Assembly (NCBI RefSeq): GCF_018614095.1
Contig: NZ_JAGGOY010000109.1
Location: 1 to 39,406, forward strand
Length of the DNA stretch: 39,406 nucleotides
Reading direction: 5' to 3'
Source: Streptomyces sp. ISL-87
GTDB taxonomy: Bacteria; Actinomycetota; Actinomycetes; Streptomycetales; Streptomycetaceae
In this document: piece by piece, positions 1-7,441 of the stretch
Position numbering within the stretch: the first letter of the stretch is position 1
Layout: every line of letters starts with the position of its first letter
Notes under the pieces: generated by a model
What the model saw: only the letters and a program-made list of their open reading frames with translations
What the model was told of the DNA's origin: nothing
Databases searched by the model: none
Position numbers and translations under genes: made by a program

Positions 1-16
1 CGTTGGCCCGGGATCG

Positions 17-598
17 TCAGGCGCGGGGTTTCGCGCGGACGTGCATGCGCTCCCCCTGCCTCCCGAAGAGGCTGAGGATCTCCACGGGCCGCCCGTCCGC
101 GCTGCCGAACCAGTGGGGCAGCCGGGTGTCGAACTCGGCGACCTCACCCGGGCCGAGGACCAGATCGTGCTCCGCGAGGACAATCCTCAGCCGCCCGTCC
201 AGCACGTACAGCCACTCGTACCCCTCGTGCGTCCGGAATTCCGGCTCACCCCGGTCGGGGATGATCAGCTTGTACGCCTGGAGGGGGCCCGGACGCCGGG
301 ACAGAGGTACGAACGTACCGCCGTTCGACAGCGCGCGGGGTGTCAGCCGCACCCGGGGATCCCCGACCTCGGGGGCACCGACCAAGTCGTCCAGGGGCAC
401 CTGATAGGCACCGGCGAGCGGCAGCAGCAGTTCCAGGCTGGGGCGGCGCTGTCCGGACTCCAGCCGGGAAAGGGTGCTCTTGGAGATGCCGGTCGCCTCG
501 GAGAGCGCGGCCAGCGTGAGACCGCGCTTGGCGCGCAGCCGCCTGAGCCGGGGGCCGACCTCGTCGAGGACCGCCCGGTACGGCAGTGGTTCATCCAT
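17..598 (-). CDS. XRE-family regulator with C-terminal cupin
   Basis: A 193-residue transcription regulator. Residues 14-71 form a classic XRE/Cro helix-turn-helix, with the recognition-helix stretch GISKSTLSRLESGQRRPS. Residues about 108-180 form a cupin beta-barrel (THEGYEWLYVLDGRLRI), the usual small-ligand sensing domain of this family. The ATG at 598 is preferred over an upstream start at 766, which would add a low-complexity Ala/Pro stretch and run into the divergent MFS gene. A TGGAAT -10 hexamer lies 6 nt upstream of this ATG, which suggests a leaderless mRNA. The gene is divergent from the efflux pump starting at 676. It most likely represses that pump and itself through the shared inverted repeat at 629-644. 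The ligand cannot be read from the sequence. Confidence 0.93.
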   Translation of the reverse strand: MDEPLPYRAVLDEVGPRLRRLRAKRGLTLAALSEATGISKSTLSRLESGQRRPSLELLLPLAGAYQVPLDDLVGAPEVGDPRVRLTPRALSNGGTFVPLSRRPGPLQAYKLIIPDRGEPEFRTHEGYEWLYVLDGRLRIVLAEHDLVLGPGEVAEFDTRLPHWFGSADGRPVEILSLFGRQGERMHVRAKPRA

Positions 599-675
599 GC
601 GGGCATTCCACCCCGCTGTCCCGGAATTGGCAACAGGAGTTGCCGTGGCCACCTGACGCGCACAGGCTGCCCGGC
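599..675. promoter_or_regulatory. Divergent leaderless promoters sharing an inverted-repeat operator
   Basis: The 77-nt gap holds two facing promoters. Minus strand: TTGCCA (633-628), 17 nt, TGGAAT (610-605), 6 nt, then the regulator ATG at 598. Plus strand: TTGCCG (640-645), 17 nt, CAGGCT (663-668), 7 nt, then the pump ATG at 676. The two -35 hexamers are embedded in the arms of an inverted repeat, GGCAAC (629-634) and GTTGCC (639-644), separated by AGGA. A dimeric repressor bound there would cover both -35 boxes. The elements are read directly; the repression model is inference. Confidence 0.7.
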
Positions 676-2181
676 ATGAGCCCACACAGCGATTCCAGCC
701 ACGGAGACGGACCGCACCAGCAGCGGGAGCAGGAGCAGGAGCAGCAGCAGCAGCAAGACGAGGCAATAGCTAGCAGTCCGGAACGGACACCTTCGGGGGC
801 CCGGTGGGCGCTCGCCGGCCTTTCGCTCTCCATATTGCTGTCCTCTCTCGGCACCAGCATCGCCAATGTCGCCTTGCCGACATTGGCACAGGCGTTCAGC
901 GCCTCTTTCCAGCAAGTCCAGTGGATCGTCCTCGCCTATCTCCTCGCCATCACCACCCTGATCGTCAGCGCCGGCCGGCTCGGTGACATCATCGGCCGCC
1001 GCCGACTGCTCCTGGCCGGTATCGCCCTGTTCACCGCGGCCTCGGTCCTGTGCGGCCTCGCGCCCACGCTCTGGCTGCTGATCGCCGCCCGGGCGGCGCA
1101 AGGCCTCGGAGCAGCCATCATGATGGCCCTCACCATGGCGTTCGCCGGTGAGACGGTTCCGAAGGGCAAGACCGGTAGCGCCATGGGACTGCTCGGAACG
1201 ATGTCCGCGATCGGGACCGCTCTCGGTCCCTCGCTCGGCGGCGTTCTGATCTCCGGACTCAGTTGGCGGGCCATCTTCCTCGTCAGCGCACCGCTCGGCA
1301 TCTTGACCCTGGTTCTCGCCCATCGCCACCTGCCCGTTGACCGACGGAGCCCGGAGACCGGCCGGGCCCGCTTCGATCACGTGGGCACGCTGCTGCTCGC
1401 TCTGACGCTCGCGGCCTACGCACTCGCCATGACCATGGGGCGCGGCAGCTTCGGTTCGCTCAACATCGCTCTGCTGTTGGCTGCCGCCTTCGGAATCGGC
1501 CTCTTCGTGCGCGCCGAGGCGAGAGCGGCATCACCGCTGATCCGATTGGCCATGTTCCGCGATCCGGCGCTGAGCGCGAGCCTCGCCATGAGCGCGCTCG
1601 TCTCGACGGTGATGATGGCGACGCTGGTGGTCGGACCGTTCTACCTGTCGCGCACGCTCGGACTCGCTGAGGCGTTTGTCGGACTCGTGCTGTCGGTCGG
1701 CCCCCTTGTCGCCGCGCTGACCAGCGCGCCGGCCGGTCGCGTCGCGGACCGTTTCGGCGCTCAACGAATGACCGTCGTCGGGCTCATCGCAATGGCGGCC
1801 GGTTCCCTCATTCTCTCCATGACGCCGACGACACTCGGCATCGCGGGCTACATCGCCCCGATCGCCGTCATCACCGCGGGCTATGCGGTGTTCCAGACGG
1901 CCAACAACACCGCCGTCATGGCAGATGTCCGCCCGGATCAGCGGGGCGTGGTTTCCGGCATGCTCAACCTGTCGCGCAATCTCGGACTCATCACCGGTGC
2001 GTCCGTGATGGGCGCGGTGTTCGCGCTCGCATCGGCGACGAGTGATGTCACAACGGCCCGCCCCGAGGCCGTCGCCACCGGCATGCGGATCACCTTCGCG
2101 GTCGCGTCGGTTCTGATCGTCTTCGCGCTCGGCATAGTGGCGGGAGGCCGCGCGCTCTCACGGCGCGACTCGAGCGACTGA
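676..2181 (+). CDS. MFS drug efflux transporter, DHA2 (EmrB/QacA) type
   Basis: A 501-residue, predicted 14-helix proton-coupled exporter. After a hydrophilic Gln/Glu-rich N-terminus (residues 14-29, encoded by CAG/GAG runs), helix 1 begins near residue 44. The loop 2-3 motif A reads GRLGDIIGRRR (100-110), and the antiporter motif C is present as GTALGPSLGG (180-189), typical of drug-proton antiporters. The ATG at 676 is chosen because it has a promoter 7 nt upstream and lies opposite the regulator; the earlier in-frame ATG at 586 would lie inside the regulator. The gene probably pumps a toxic compound sensed by the divergent XRE-cupin protein. It appears to use more A/T-ending codons than neighbouring genes, which might reflect transfer. 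Substrate unknown. Confidence 0.93.
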   Translation: MSPHSDSSHGDGPHQQREQEQEQQQQQDEAIASSPERTPSGARWALAGLSLSILLSSLGTSIANVALPTLAQAFSASFQQVQWIVLAYLLAITTLIVSAGRLGDIIGRRRLLLAGIALFTAASVLCGLAPTLWLLIAARAAQGLGAAIMMALTMAFAGETVPKGKTGSAMGLLGTMSAIGTALGPSLGGVLISGLSWRAIFLVSAPLGILTLVLAHRHLPVDRRSPETGRARFDHVGTLLLALTLAAYALAMTMGRGSFGSLNIALLLAAAFGIGLFVRAEARAASPLIRLAMFRDPALSASLAMSALVSTVMMATLVVGPFYLSRTLGLAEAFVGLVLSVGPLVAALTSAPAGRVADRFGAQRMTVVGLIAMAAGSLILSMTPTTLGIAGYIAPIAVITAGYAVFQTANNTAVMADVRPDQRGVVSGMLNLSRNLGLITGASVMGAVFALASATSDVTTARPEAVATGMRITFAVASVLIVFALGIVAGGRALSRRDSSD

Positions 2182-2184
2182 CGG

Positions 2185-2236
2185 CGGCGGGCGGGGCATC
2201 GGCACCCCGCCGACTGCCCGCCCGCCCCGCCCGCCG
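2185..2236. terminator. Bidirectional terminator between MFS and RNA ligase genes
   Basis: A perfect 13-bp stem, CGGCGGGCGGGGC (2185-2197) with GCCCCGCCCGCCG (2224-2236), encloses a 26-nt loop. It fills the short gap between the two convergent genes and overlaps neither coding region. There is no U-tract, as is common in Streptomyces. Confidence 0.55.
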
Positions 2237-2239
2237 TGG

Positions 2240-3316
2240 TCACTCGTACTCCGTGCCGCCCTTGCGCGTCAGGTAGGCCGGGCTGACCGCCTTGGCGATG
2301 GCACGGCCGCCGACGACCGGACTGTAACGTTCCGCCGCCGGGCGGATGACGACTCCCTCCCGCAAGTGCAAGTCCCGTCCGGAGACGGTCTCCCGCCCGC
2401 TCGCCAGCTCCAGGACCACGTCGAGGCCGTACGGCCCCTCGAACAGCCGGGGCACGAGCGGCAGTTCACCGTCCGACAGGGCGGCGTACGGGTCCAGCCA
2501 GCGCACCTCACCGTCGATCTCGACGGAAACGTCGAAGACCGCATATCCGGGCGGAGTGTCGGCGGCACGCGCCTGCGCCCCGTACCCGAGGTCCTGCACG
2601 CCCGTCCCGTACACCTCGCCGAAGATCCCGACGCGGCTCGCGCCGAGCTTCGCGGCCAGCCGGGCCGCGACCGCCGGGACATCGTGTCCGCGCACCGCCC
2701 GCCAGTAGAGGTTGCGCTCCTCCTCCTTGAGCGCCAGGCCCTTGGATCCGAACCCCTTGGAGGAGACGAGGACTTGCTCGCCCTCCGCGACATACGTCAT
2801 CAGGCAGGCGGTTCCGTGCAGTTTCTCCGTCAGGACGACCGGCTCGCCGGGCTCGAAGATGTGCGGGTAGCGCTGGAGGTTCTCGATGTCCACCCACGGC
2901 AGCAGATCGGGCGCGGACTCCACCTCCCCGTCCATCGTCGTGGGAACGGGCGGAGCCCATTTGGTGATGCCGAGCAACTCGGCGAAGTCCGTGCCCTCCT
3001 TCGCCGCCTGCACCAGGTCTACGTCGGCCAGTGCGCGCGGCCGGCATACGAGGCCCTGCGACAGCTCGCCACGCAGCCGGACGGCCCTGACCCGGTTGGA
3101 GGCGCTTCCGGCCAGCCGTCCCGTCAGACCCAGCTCGTCGATCAACTCGGCGGGCAGGACCGCCTGCTCGGGTATGTAGAGGGCGAAATCGCCGCTCTCA
3201 TAAGCCCCCTTGGCGACAACGGCGCGGTAGAGGCCCACTTGGGCCAGCTCCAACGCGTCGGCATTGGGGTGGTGATGGATGGTCAGCTCTTCGGCGGTGA
3301 CACGCAAAGTCGACAT
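2240..3316 (-). CDS. ATP-dependent RNA ligase, DraRnl (Rnl5) type
   Basis: A 358-residue protein of the nucleotidyltransferase superfamily. The nucleotide-binding motif I is EKLHGT with the predicted adenylated lysine at K165. Further motifs are FGEVYG (232-237), YAVFDV (258-263), EGVVIR (320-325) and a terminal KAVSPAYL (from K342). The N-terminal 125 residues resemble the OB-fold domain placed ahead of the ligase core in the Deinococcus radiodurans Rnl, an enzyme that seals 3'-OH/5'-phosphate nicks in RNA-containing duplexes. The ATG at 3316 has AGGAG upstream and removes a 25-residue Arg/Pro extension. All catalytic motifs look intact. The gene stands alone: no RNA cyclase, PNKP or toxin nuclease is beside it, so its substrate in the cell (RNA repair or a defence role) is open. 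Confidence 0.88.
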   Translation of the reverse strand: MSTLRVTAEELTIHHHPNADALELAQVGLYRAVVAKGAYESGDFALYIPEQAVLPAELIDELGLTGRLAGSASNRVRAVRLRGELSQGLVCRPRALADVDLVQAAKEGTDFAELLGITKWAPPVPTTMDGEVESAPDLLPWVDIENLQRYPHIFEPGEPVVLTEKLHGTACLMTYVAEGEQVLVSSKGFGSKGLALKEEERNLYWRAVRGHDVPAVAARLAAKLGASRVGIFGEVYGTGVQDLGYGAQARAADTPPGYAVFDVSVEIDGEVRWLDPYAALSDGELPLVPRLFEGPYGLDVVLELASGRETVSGRDLHLREGVVIRPAAERYSPVVGGRAIAKAVSPAYLTRKGGTEYE

Positions 3317-3421
3317 GGGCAGGGCTCCTCGGGGTCTCGGAGGTGATGGGGTTCGTCGCTGCCCGCCCACTCTCCACGCCGCCATTTTCACTGGTCCAGC
3401 GGTTATGTGAGTGCTAGCGCG

Positions 3422-3502
3422 GTGACCAAGGCCGCCCGGCTGCTGTCCGCGGAGGCCTCGTACACCACGGGGGCCGTCCTCCGGGTCTCCGGCGGCCGCT
3501 GA
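3422..3502 (+). pseudogene. C-terminal remnant of a short-chain dehydrogenase
   Basis: A 26-codon reading frame ends in a stop at 3500-3502. Its product, ending in SAEASYTTGAVLRVSGGR, matches the C-terminal signature of classical SDR oxidoreductases (LLSxEASYxTGxVLxVDGG). The codons just upstream in the same frame do not look like an SDR, and no Rossmann glycine motif or YxxxK catalytic motif is nearby. The fragment is therefore a 3' end left after deletion or replacement of the rest of the gene. It lies between the RNA ligase start and the peptidoglycan-binding gene. The match is short, so chance cannot be excluded. Confidence 0.55.
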
Positions 3503-3510
3503 CCGGATCG

Positions 3511-4233
3511 TCAGCTGCCGCTTCCAAAGGCCGCCTGGGTGGCCGGCCCGTAGACACCCTGCGGGTCGCCCGTGATGTCCCGGTCTCGCTGGAGTTGGGC
3601 GACGCCGCGCCGGGTCTGCCCGTCGTAGACCCCGGTGACGGAGACGTACGTGAACCCCTGCGCGTACAGCCGTTCCTGGAGCGTGCGCACCTCGGGTCCG
3701 CGGTCCCCCGGGCGCAGGGTCACGTACGCCCCGGCCGCCGGTGTCGACACCGATGCGCTGGGCGGGGGCGCGGACCGCCCGCCCCGGCTCGCGGAGGGCC
3801 CCGGCGAGGGCGACGCCGATACCGAGGCCGTCGGCGCCGCCGAGGCCCGGTGACGCGGCGCGGACGCCCCGGCCGACGGCTGGTCGGCGCCCGGGCTGCG
3901 CGCGGGCAGCATCGGTACGGACAGCCCGGGCGGCGTCACCGCGCGCGCCGGCTCGGGGTCTGGGCCGCTCAGCAGGAACACCAGACCCCCGCCCGCCGTG
4001 CCGACCGCGAGCAGCGTGAGCACCGCCAGCGGCAGGCGGCCGATGCGGCCCCGCGCGGCGGAGGCCGGCGCGGGAGCCGGCGCCGGTTCGGGAGCGCGGT
4101 AGGAGACGGGAGGTCCGGCGTGGGGCCAGGCAGGGGTCGTCGACGAGGACGTGCGGCCCGAGGGGGCGACGTAAGGGCGTATGAGCAGGCGGTCGTCGGG
4201 GACGATCCCGCTCTCATCGGGATAGTGGGACAC
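3511..4233 (-). CDS. Membrane-anchored peptidoglycan-binding domain protein
   Basis: A 240-residue protein starting at GTG, with GGGAG about 8 nt upstream. Residues 1-60 are hydrophilic and Pro/Ala-rich and likely cytoplasmic. One transmembrane helix lies at 67-88. Residues 90-168 are a Ser/Pro/Ala-rich wall-spanning linker. Residues 172-236 form one PG_binding_1 domain (LRPGDRGPEVRTLQERLYAQG followed by GVYDGQTRRGVAQLQ). The layout suggests a type II-like membrane protein that holds the cell wall through its C-terminal domain. No catalytic domain is attached. Similar proteins in Streptomyces have no assigned role. Confidence 0.85.
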   Translation of the reverse strand: MSHYPDESGIVPDDRLLIRPYVAPSGRTSSSTTPAWPHAGPPVSYRAPEPAPAPAPASAARGRIGRLPLAVLTLLAVGTAGGGLVFLLSGPDPEPARAVTPPGLSVPMLPARSPGADQPSAGASAPRHRASAAPTASVSASPSPGPSASRGGRSAPPPSASVSTPAAGAYVTLRPGDRGPEVRTLQERLYAQGFTYVSVTGVYDGQTRRGVAQLQRDRDITGDPQGVYGPATQAAFGSGS

Positions 4234-4296
4234 GGTTGTCTCCCGGCGGGGGTGGGGGCCGGCGCGGCGGTGCGGTGTCGGCCCCCACCCGGCCGG

Positions 4297-4521
4297 TCAG
4301 GCCCTGCGCCGCCGCGCGACCAGGGCCGTGCCCGTACCGGCGGCCGGTACGACGGCACCGCCGATCGGGAGCGGGACCGACATGCCGGCGCCGTTCGGCG
4401 CGAGAGCACCGCCGGAGCCGCCGGAGCCGCCCGTGACCGCGGCGGGGTTGCCGAGCATGCCGAGTGCCGGGGAACCGCCGATCGTGGCCATGGCGAGCGA
4501 AGAGCGAGCGGATATGGGCAT
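4297..4521 (-). CDS. Small hydrophobic secreted or anchored protein (74 residues)
   Basis: The product is rich in Gly, Ala and Ser, has a hydrophobic C-terminal stretch (SVPLPIGGAVVPAAGTGTAL) and ends in VARRRRA. A hydrophobic segment followed by a basic tail resembles the end of wall-sorted or tail-anchored proteins, but no LPXTG motif is present. The ATG at 4521 has GGAG 9 nt upstream; an alternative ATG at 4557 would give 86 residues. The gene lies just upstream of the peptidoglycan-binding gene on the same strand, so the two could share a transcript. No family was recognised. Confidence 0.45.
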   Translation of the reverse strand: MPISARSSLAMATIGGSPALGMLGNPAAVTGGSGGSGGALAPNGAGMSVPLPIGGAVVPAAGTGTALVARRRRA

Positions 4522-4627
4522 GCTGGGATCTCCGGGGGTCTCCGAGGTGCGGCTCATGCGGTGGTTCTTGATCGGCGCACTCTTTCCCCCCGGGACGGCC
4601 CCGGTCAAGCTGCATGTCCGATCCGCA

Positions 4628-5887
4628 CTATCCATCCGTTCTGTCCATGACTTCCGCCCCCGTCTGGTTGCCTACGACACCGTCGGCGCGCTCCGGGACC
4701 CCGCCGGCGGAGTCCCGGCGGCGGGTCGACGTGACCCACACCGTGACGGCGGCCAGGAGCATCAGCCCGGCCCCGGTCAGCAGGGCCGCGGGCGCGGCGA
4801 TCCCGTCGACCGCGAGCCCCCCGACGAGCGCGCCGGCGGCGATCGCGAAGTTGAACATGGCCACCATGAGGGAGGAGGCCGCCTCGGCCGCGCCCGGCGC
4901 CGCCTTGATCATCCAGCTCTGCAGGCTCACCGAGACCCCGCCGTACGCGAGCCCCCACGCCAGCAGCAGAGCAGTACCGGCGACAGCCCCCGGCAGGACG
5001 GCGATCAACGCCAGCACCACGGCGAGGGCGGCGCTGACCACGAGCAGCGTACGGCGCGCGTCGCGCGCTCCGACCAGGAAGTTCCCGGCGACTCCGGCCG
5101 CGCCGTAGCCCAGGAGCAGGGTGCTGACGTACTCGGCGTCGACGCCGGAGACATCCCGCAGGATCGGCCGTACGAAGGTGTAGGCGGCGAACTGCCCGGT
5201 CACGACGAGGAAGGTGACGATCACCCCGGCGCGCACCCCCCGGTTGTCGCGCAGCAGGGCGGGGAGCTCTCGGAAGCTGATGTTCCGATCAGGCGGCAGC
5301 GCGGGCAGGAGGAGGATCAGGGCGACCAGCGTGACGAAGCCCAGGGCGCCGACCGCCCCGAACGCGGTGCGCCAGCCGCCGAGTTCGCCGAGCAGGGTTC
5401 CGGCGGGGACCCCGAGGACGGAGGCAGTGGGGACGCCGCCGAAGACGACGGCGGTGGCCCGGCCGACGTGCCGCTCGGGGACCAGCCGTACGGCGAGCCC
5501 GCCGGCTATGGCCCAGAAGCCGCCGACGCTGACGCCGACGAGCAGCCGGGCCGCCAGGACCACGGCGAAGTTCGGGGCGAGGGCGGCGGCGAGGTTGGCG
5601 GCGGCCATCAGGGCGATCAGCACGCACAGCACCAGCCGACGGTCGAGCCGCCCGGCGCCGACGGTGACGAGCGGTGCGCAGAACCCGGCGATCAGCCCCG
5701 GCACGGTGACCATCAGCCCGGCGGTCCCGTCGGAGACGCCGAGCGCGGCGCCGACGGGGGTCAGCAGCCCGACGGGCAGCAGTTCGGAGGTGATCAGGCA
5801 GAAGATCCCGAGCGAGACGGCCGAAACGGCCGCCCAGCCCTTCCAGAGGGTCGGCTCAGGGGTACTGGGCGCGACAGCGGCGTTCAT
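4628..5887 (-). CDS. MFS transporter, DHA1 type
   Basis: A 419-residue protein with about 12 predicted hydrophobic helices, starting at a well-placed ATG with GGAG upstream. It resembles the AraJ/YdhP/CmlA-like DHA1 group: the N-terminal half has GFWAIAGGLAVRLVP and GVPAGTLLGELGGWR, equivalent to the conserved segments around helices 4-6. A role in efflux of a drug or sugar-like compound is likely, but the substrate cannot be read. The C-terminal 30 residues are hydrophilic. The gene is followed on the same strand by the small protein at 4521; no regulator is adjacent. Confidence 0.9.
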   Translation of the reverse strand: MNAAVAPSTPEPTLWKGWAAVSAVSLGIFCLITSELLPVGLLTPVGAALGVSDGTAGLMVTVPGLIAGFCAPLVTVGAGRLDRRLVLCVLIALMAAANLAAALAPNFAVVLAARLLVGVSVGGFWAIAGGLAVRLVPERHVGRATAVVFGGVPTASVLGVPAGTLLGELGGWRTAFGAVGALGFVTLVALILLLPALPPDRNISFRELPALLRDNRGVRAGVIVTFLVVTGQFAAYTFVRPILRDVSGVDAEYVSTLLLGYGAAGVAGNFLVGARDARRTLLVVSAALAVVLALIAVLPGAVAGTALLLAWGLAYGGVSVSLQSWMIKAAPGAAEAASSLMVAMFNFAIAAGALVGGLAVDGIAAPAALLTGAGLMLLAAVTVWVTSTRRRDSAGGVPERADGVVGNQTGAEVMDRTDG

Positions 5888-6203
5888 GAATCGGTACTCC
5901 GTACGGGGCAGGCGGCGAGCGCGGCACGGCAGCGCGGAGCGCCGGGGGTCGCGCCTCCCCCGTCACCCGCACTGCTGCCGTTCCAATTGCCCGGCCGCGC
6001 CGGTAATTCCCGGGCGGCCCATCCCGGTCCCCACCGTTGCCGAATCGTTTCGGCGCCATCACCGCAGCCCTGTCGCATCCGTGTCGCCGCCGCGCCGACA
6101 CCGAGGCAGCCCCGAGCCGACGCCGTACCGCACTCCGCGGACCGCGTCACCCGGACGCGTGAGACGGGCTCGCGGCCGGGCCGGGGTACGGCATGGTGAT
6201 CCG
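5888..6203. other. Intergenic region between DHA1 pump and lipoprotein
   Basis: A 316-nt spacer between divergent genes. I see no convincing coding frame, hairpin or promoter in it. On the minus strand, GGAAT with a near-sigma-R spacing exists (around 6010 down to 5985), but the -10 side reads ATT instead of GTT, so it is not called. Confidence 0.4.
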
Positions 6204-6668
6204 ATGCAGCTGCGCCGGGCCGTGCCCCTCTCCCTCCTCGCGCTCCTCGCGAGCGCCGGATGTGTCTCCGTCGGCCCGCACTCCGGGTCGGCTCCCGCGC
6301 GCGGTGCCATACCGCCCGTCCATGCGCCCGATGCGCCGGAGGCGGCCGGCTTACCCCTGACACCGATCGCGCCCGGCACCTCCGGTCCCCTGCCGGCCCT
6401 GTCCCTGCCCCTGCCCTTGGGGGAGCTCCCGGACCCGGCCACGGAGCCGGACCTCGACCGGCCACCCGCCAGGGCGGGCCGGCCGCCCGTCGAGCGGCAC
6501 GCGAAGCCCGCGCCGCAGCCCCGCCGGGCGCACCCGCCCAAGCCCGCGCCGCCCCGGCTTCCGCGGCACTCGGCCCCCTTGCCCCGCATGGACGAACTGT
6601 GCGGGGCCGCGGAGGGCGCCGTACCGCCGTCGATCGTGGACCTGTGCGTGCGCCAGTATGGCCGCTGA
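6204..6668 (+). CDS. Proline-rich putative lipoprotein with a TTA codon
   Basis: A 154-residue protein. A short signal peptide (RR at 4-5, hydrophobic 7-17) ends in LASAGC with Cys20, a plausible but slightly atypical lipobox. The rest is Pro/Ala/Arg-rich with a tail MDELCGAAEGAVPPSIVDLCVRQY; C137 and C149 there could form a disulfide. Leu50 is encoded by TTA (6351-6353), the codon read by the bldA tRNA in Streptomyces, so translation may be linked to development. No clear ribosome binding site is seen before the ATG. Function unknown. Confidence 0.7.
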   Translation: MQLRRAVPLSLLALLASAGCVSVGPHSGSAPARGAIPPVHAPDAPEAAGLPLTPIAPGTSGPLPALSLPLPLGELPDPATEPDLDRPPARAGRPPVERHAKPAPQPRRAHPPKPAPPRLPRHSAPLPRMDELCGAAEGAVPPSIVDLCVRQYGR

Positions 6669-6700
6669 CCTGGCCTGACCTCGGCTCGCCCCGGCGGGGC

Positions 6701-6731
6701 TTGACTCTCCCCCTGTGTCAGGCCCTGCACT
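6701..6731 (+). promoter_or_regulatory. MerR-type promoter with 19-bp spacer
   Basis: TTGACT (6701-6706) and TGCACT (6726-6731) are separated by 19 bp. This overlong spacer is the hallmark of promoters activated by MerR-family proteins, which usually control their own gene. It sits directly ahead of the broken MerR gene and has outlived most of its coding sequence. Confidence 0.55.
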
Positions 6732-6741
6732 GGAAGGCGTC

Positions 6742-6868
6742 ATGTTCACCATCGGAGACTTCGCCAAACACGGCCGGGTGTCGGTCGTACGCCCGCGAGC
6801 TCACCCTGGCCTGCCCTGAGGACCGGGACCAGTGGGTCACCGAACTCCAGGAACCCCTGGCCGGCTGA
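6742..6868 (+). pseudogene. MerR-family regulator reduced to its two ends
   Basis: The ATG at 6742 opens MFTIGDFAKHGRVSV, the highly conserved first helix of Streptomyces MerR-type regulators. The frame then runs out of similarity and stops at 6817-6819. In another frame, a segment starting near 6787 reads SYARELTLACPEDRDQW, continues VTELQEPLAG and stops at 6868; this is the typical end of the GyrI-like effector-binding domain found at the C-terminus of the same regulators. Roughly 200 or more codons between the two pieces are missing and the join is out of frame. The gene is therefore an internal-deletion relic with its promoter still in place. Confidence 0.65.
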
Positions 6869-6982
6869 CGCCCGTAGGCTCGGCTGCACGAGGCCCGGCG
6901 CGCCGCGATCGCCCGGCGCGCCGGTGCCTCCCGGTTCACGCCCCTGCGGGTGATCGGGCTGCGGAACCCGAGGGCCGCGGGG

Positions 6983-7024
6983 GGCGTGGCTTCGGAGGCG
7001 TGGCCGCAGAGGCGTGGCTGCGGG
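6983..7024. repeat. Three tandem 14-bp repeats
   Basis: Three consecutive units begin with GGCGTGGC: GGCGTGGCTTCGGA, GGCGTGGCCGCAGA and GGCGTGGCTGCGGG. They lie in the debris-like stretch between the MerR relic and the next gene. Confidence 0.6.
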
Positions 7025-7032
7025 CCCTGGGC

Positions 7033-7335
7033 TCAGGAGGCCGCGGGGCGACGGCCGCAGACGTGGGCGCACCGCTGGGCCGTGCCGCGCCCGGCGGTAC
7101 GCAGCCGCCGCACCGTGTTGTGGCCGCGCCGGCGCCATTCGGCCCGCGGCAGCCCGGCCCGCTGGCCGCCGCCAGTGATCAGGGCGTTGACCGGGGTGTG
7201 CGGGTCGGCGGCCAGCCCCTTGGCGAGCAGGACGCCGACCACGAGCGGGACCAGGGCCACGGCCAGGGCCGAACCGGCGGTGGTCACATGCTGCATGCGC
7301 GGGCGGGGTGCGGTGCGCGCGGCGTCGGAAGTCAT
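7033..7335 (-). CDS. Small membrane protein of unknown function
   Basis: A 100-residue reading frame with one strong hydrophobic helix (about residues 20-42, SALAVALVPLVVGVLLAKGLA) followed by an Arg-rich tail with two cysteines. The helix and the acidic, Thr-rich start look protein-like, whereas the tail could be the end of a degraded gene. The ATG has GAGGG immediately upstream, too close for an ideal ribosome binding site. No family was recognised. Confidence 0.4.
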   Translation of the reverse strand: MTSDAARTAPRPRMQHVTTAGSALAVALVPLVVGVLLAKGLAADPHTPVNALITGGGQRAGLPRAEWRRRGHNTVRRLRTAGRGTAQRCAHVCGRRPAAS

Positions 7336-7441
7336 GCCCTCATTCGATCAGCGGCGACGCCGCCGGGAATCCGGGCGGATACTCAGGCCGTTGGGCGTGA
7401 GGTACTCAGACGTGACCTGGGCAGCGGAGGGTGGTGGGTGA

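Noticed and set aside
343..1380. 345-residue frame on the minus strand
   Set aside because: It is the antisense shadow of the MFS gene; its content (Arg, Gly and Gln runs) reflects high-GC codon bias and shows no domain.
5985..6010. Possible sigma-R promoter
   Set aside because: The GGAAT-N18 spacing fits, but the -10 side reads ATT instead of GTT.
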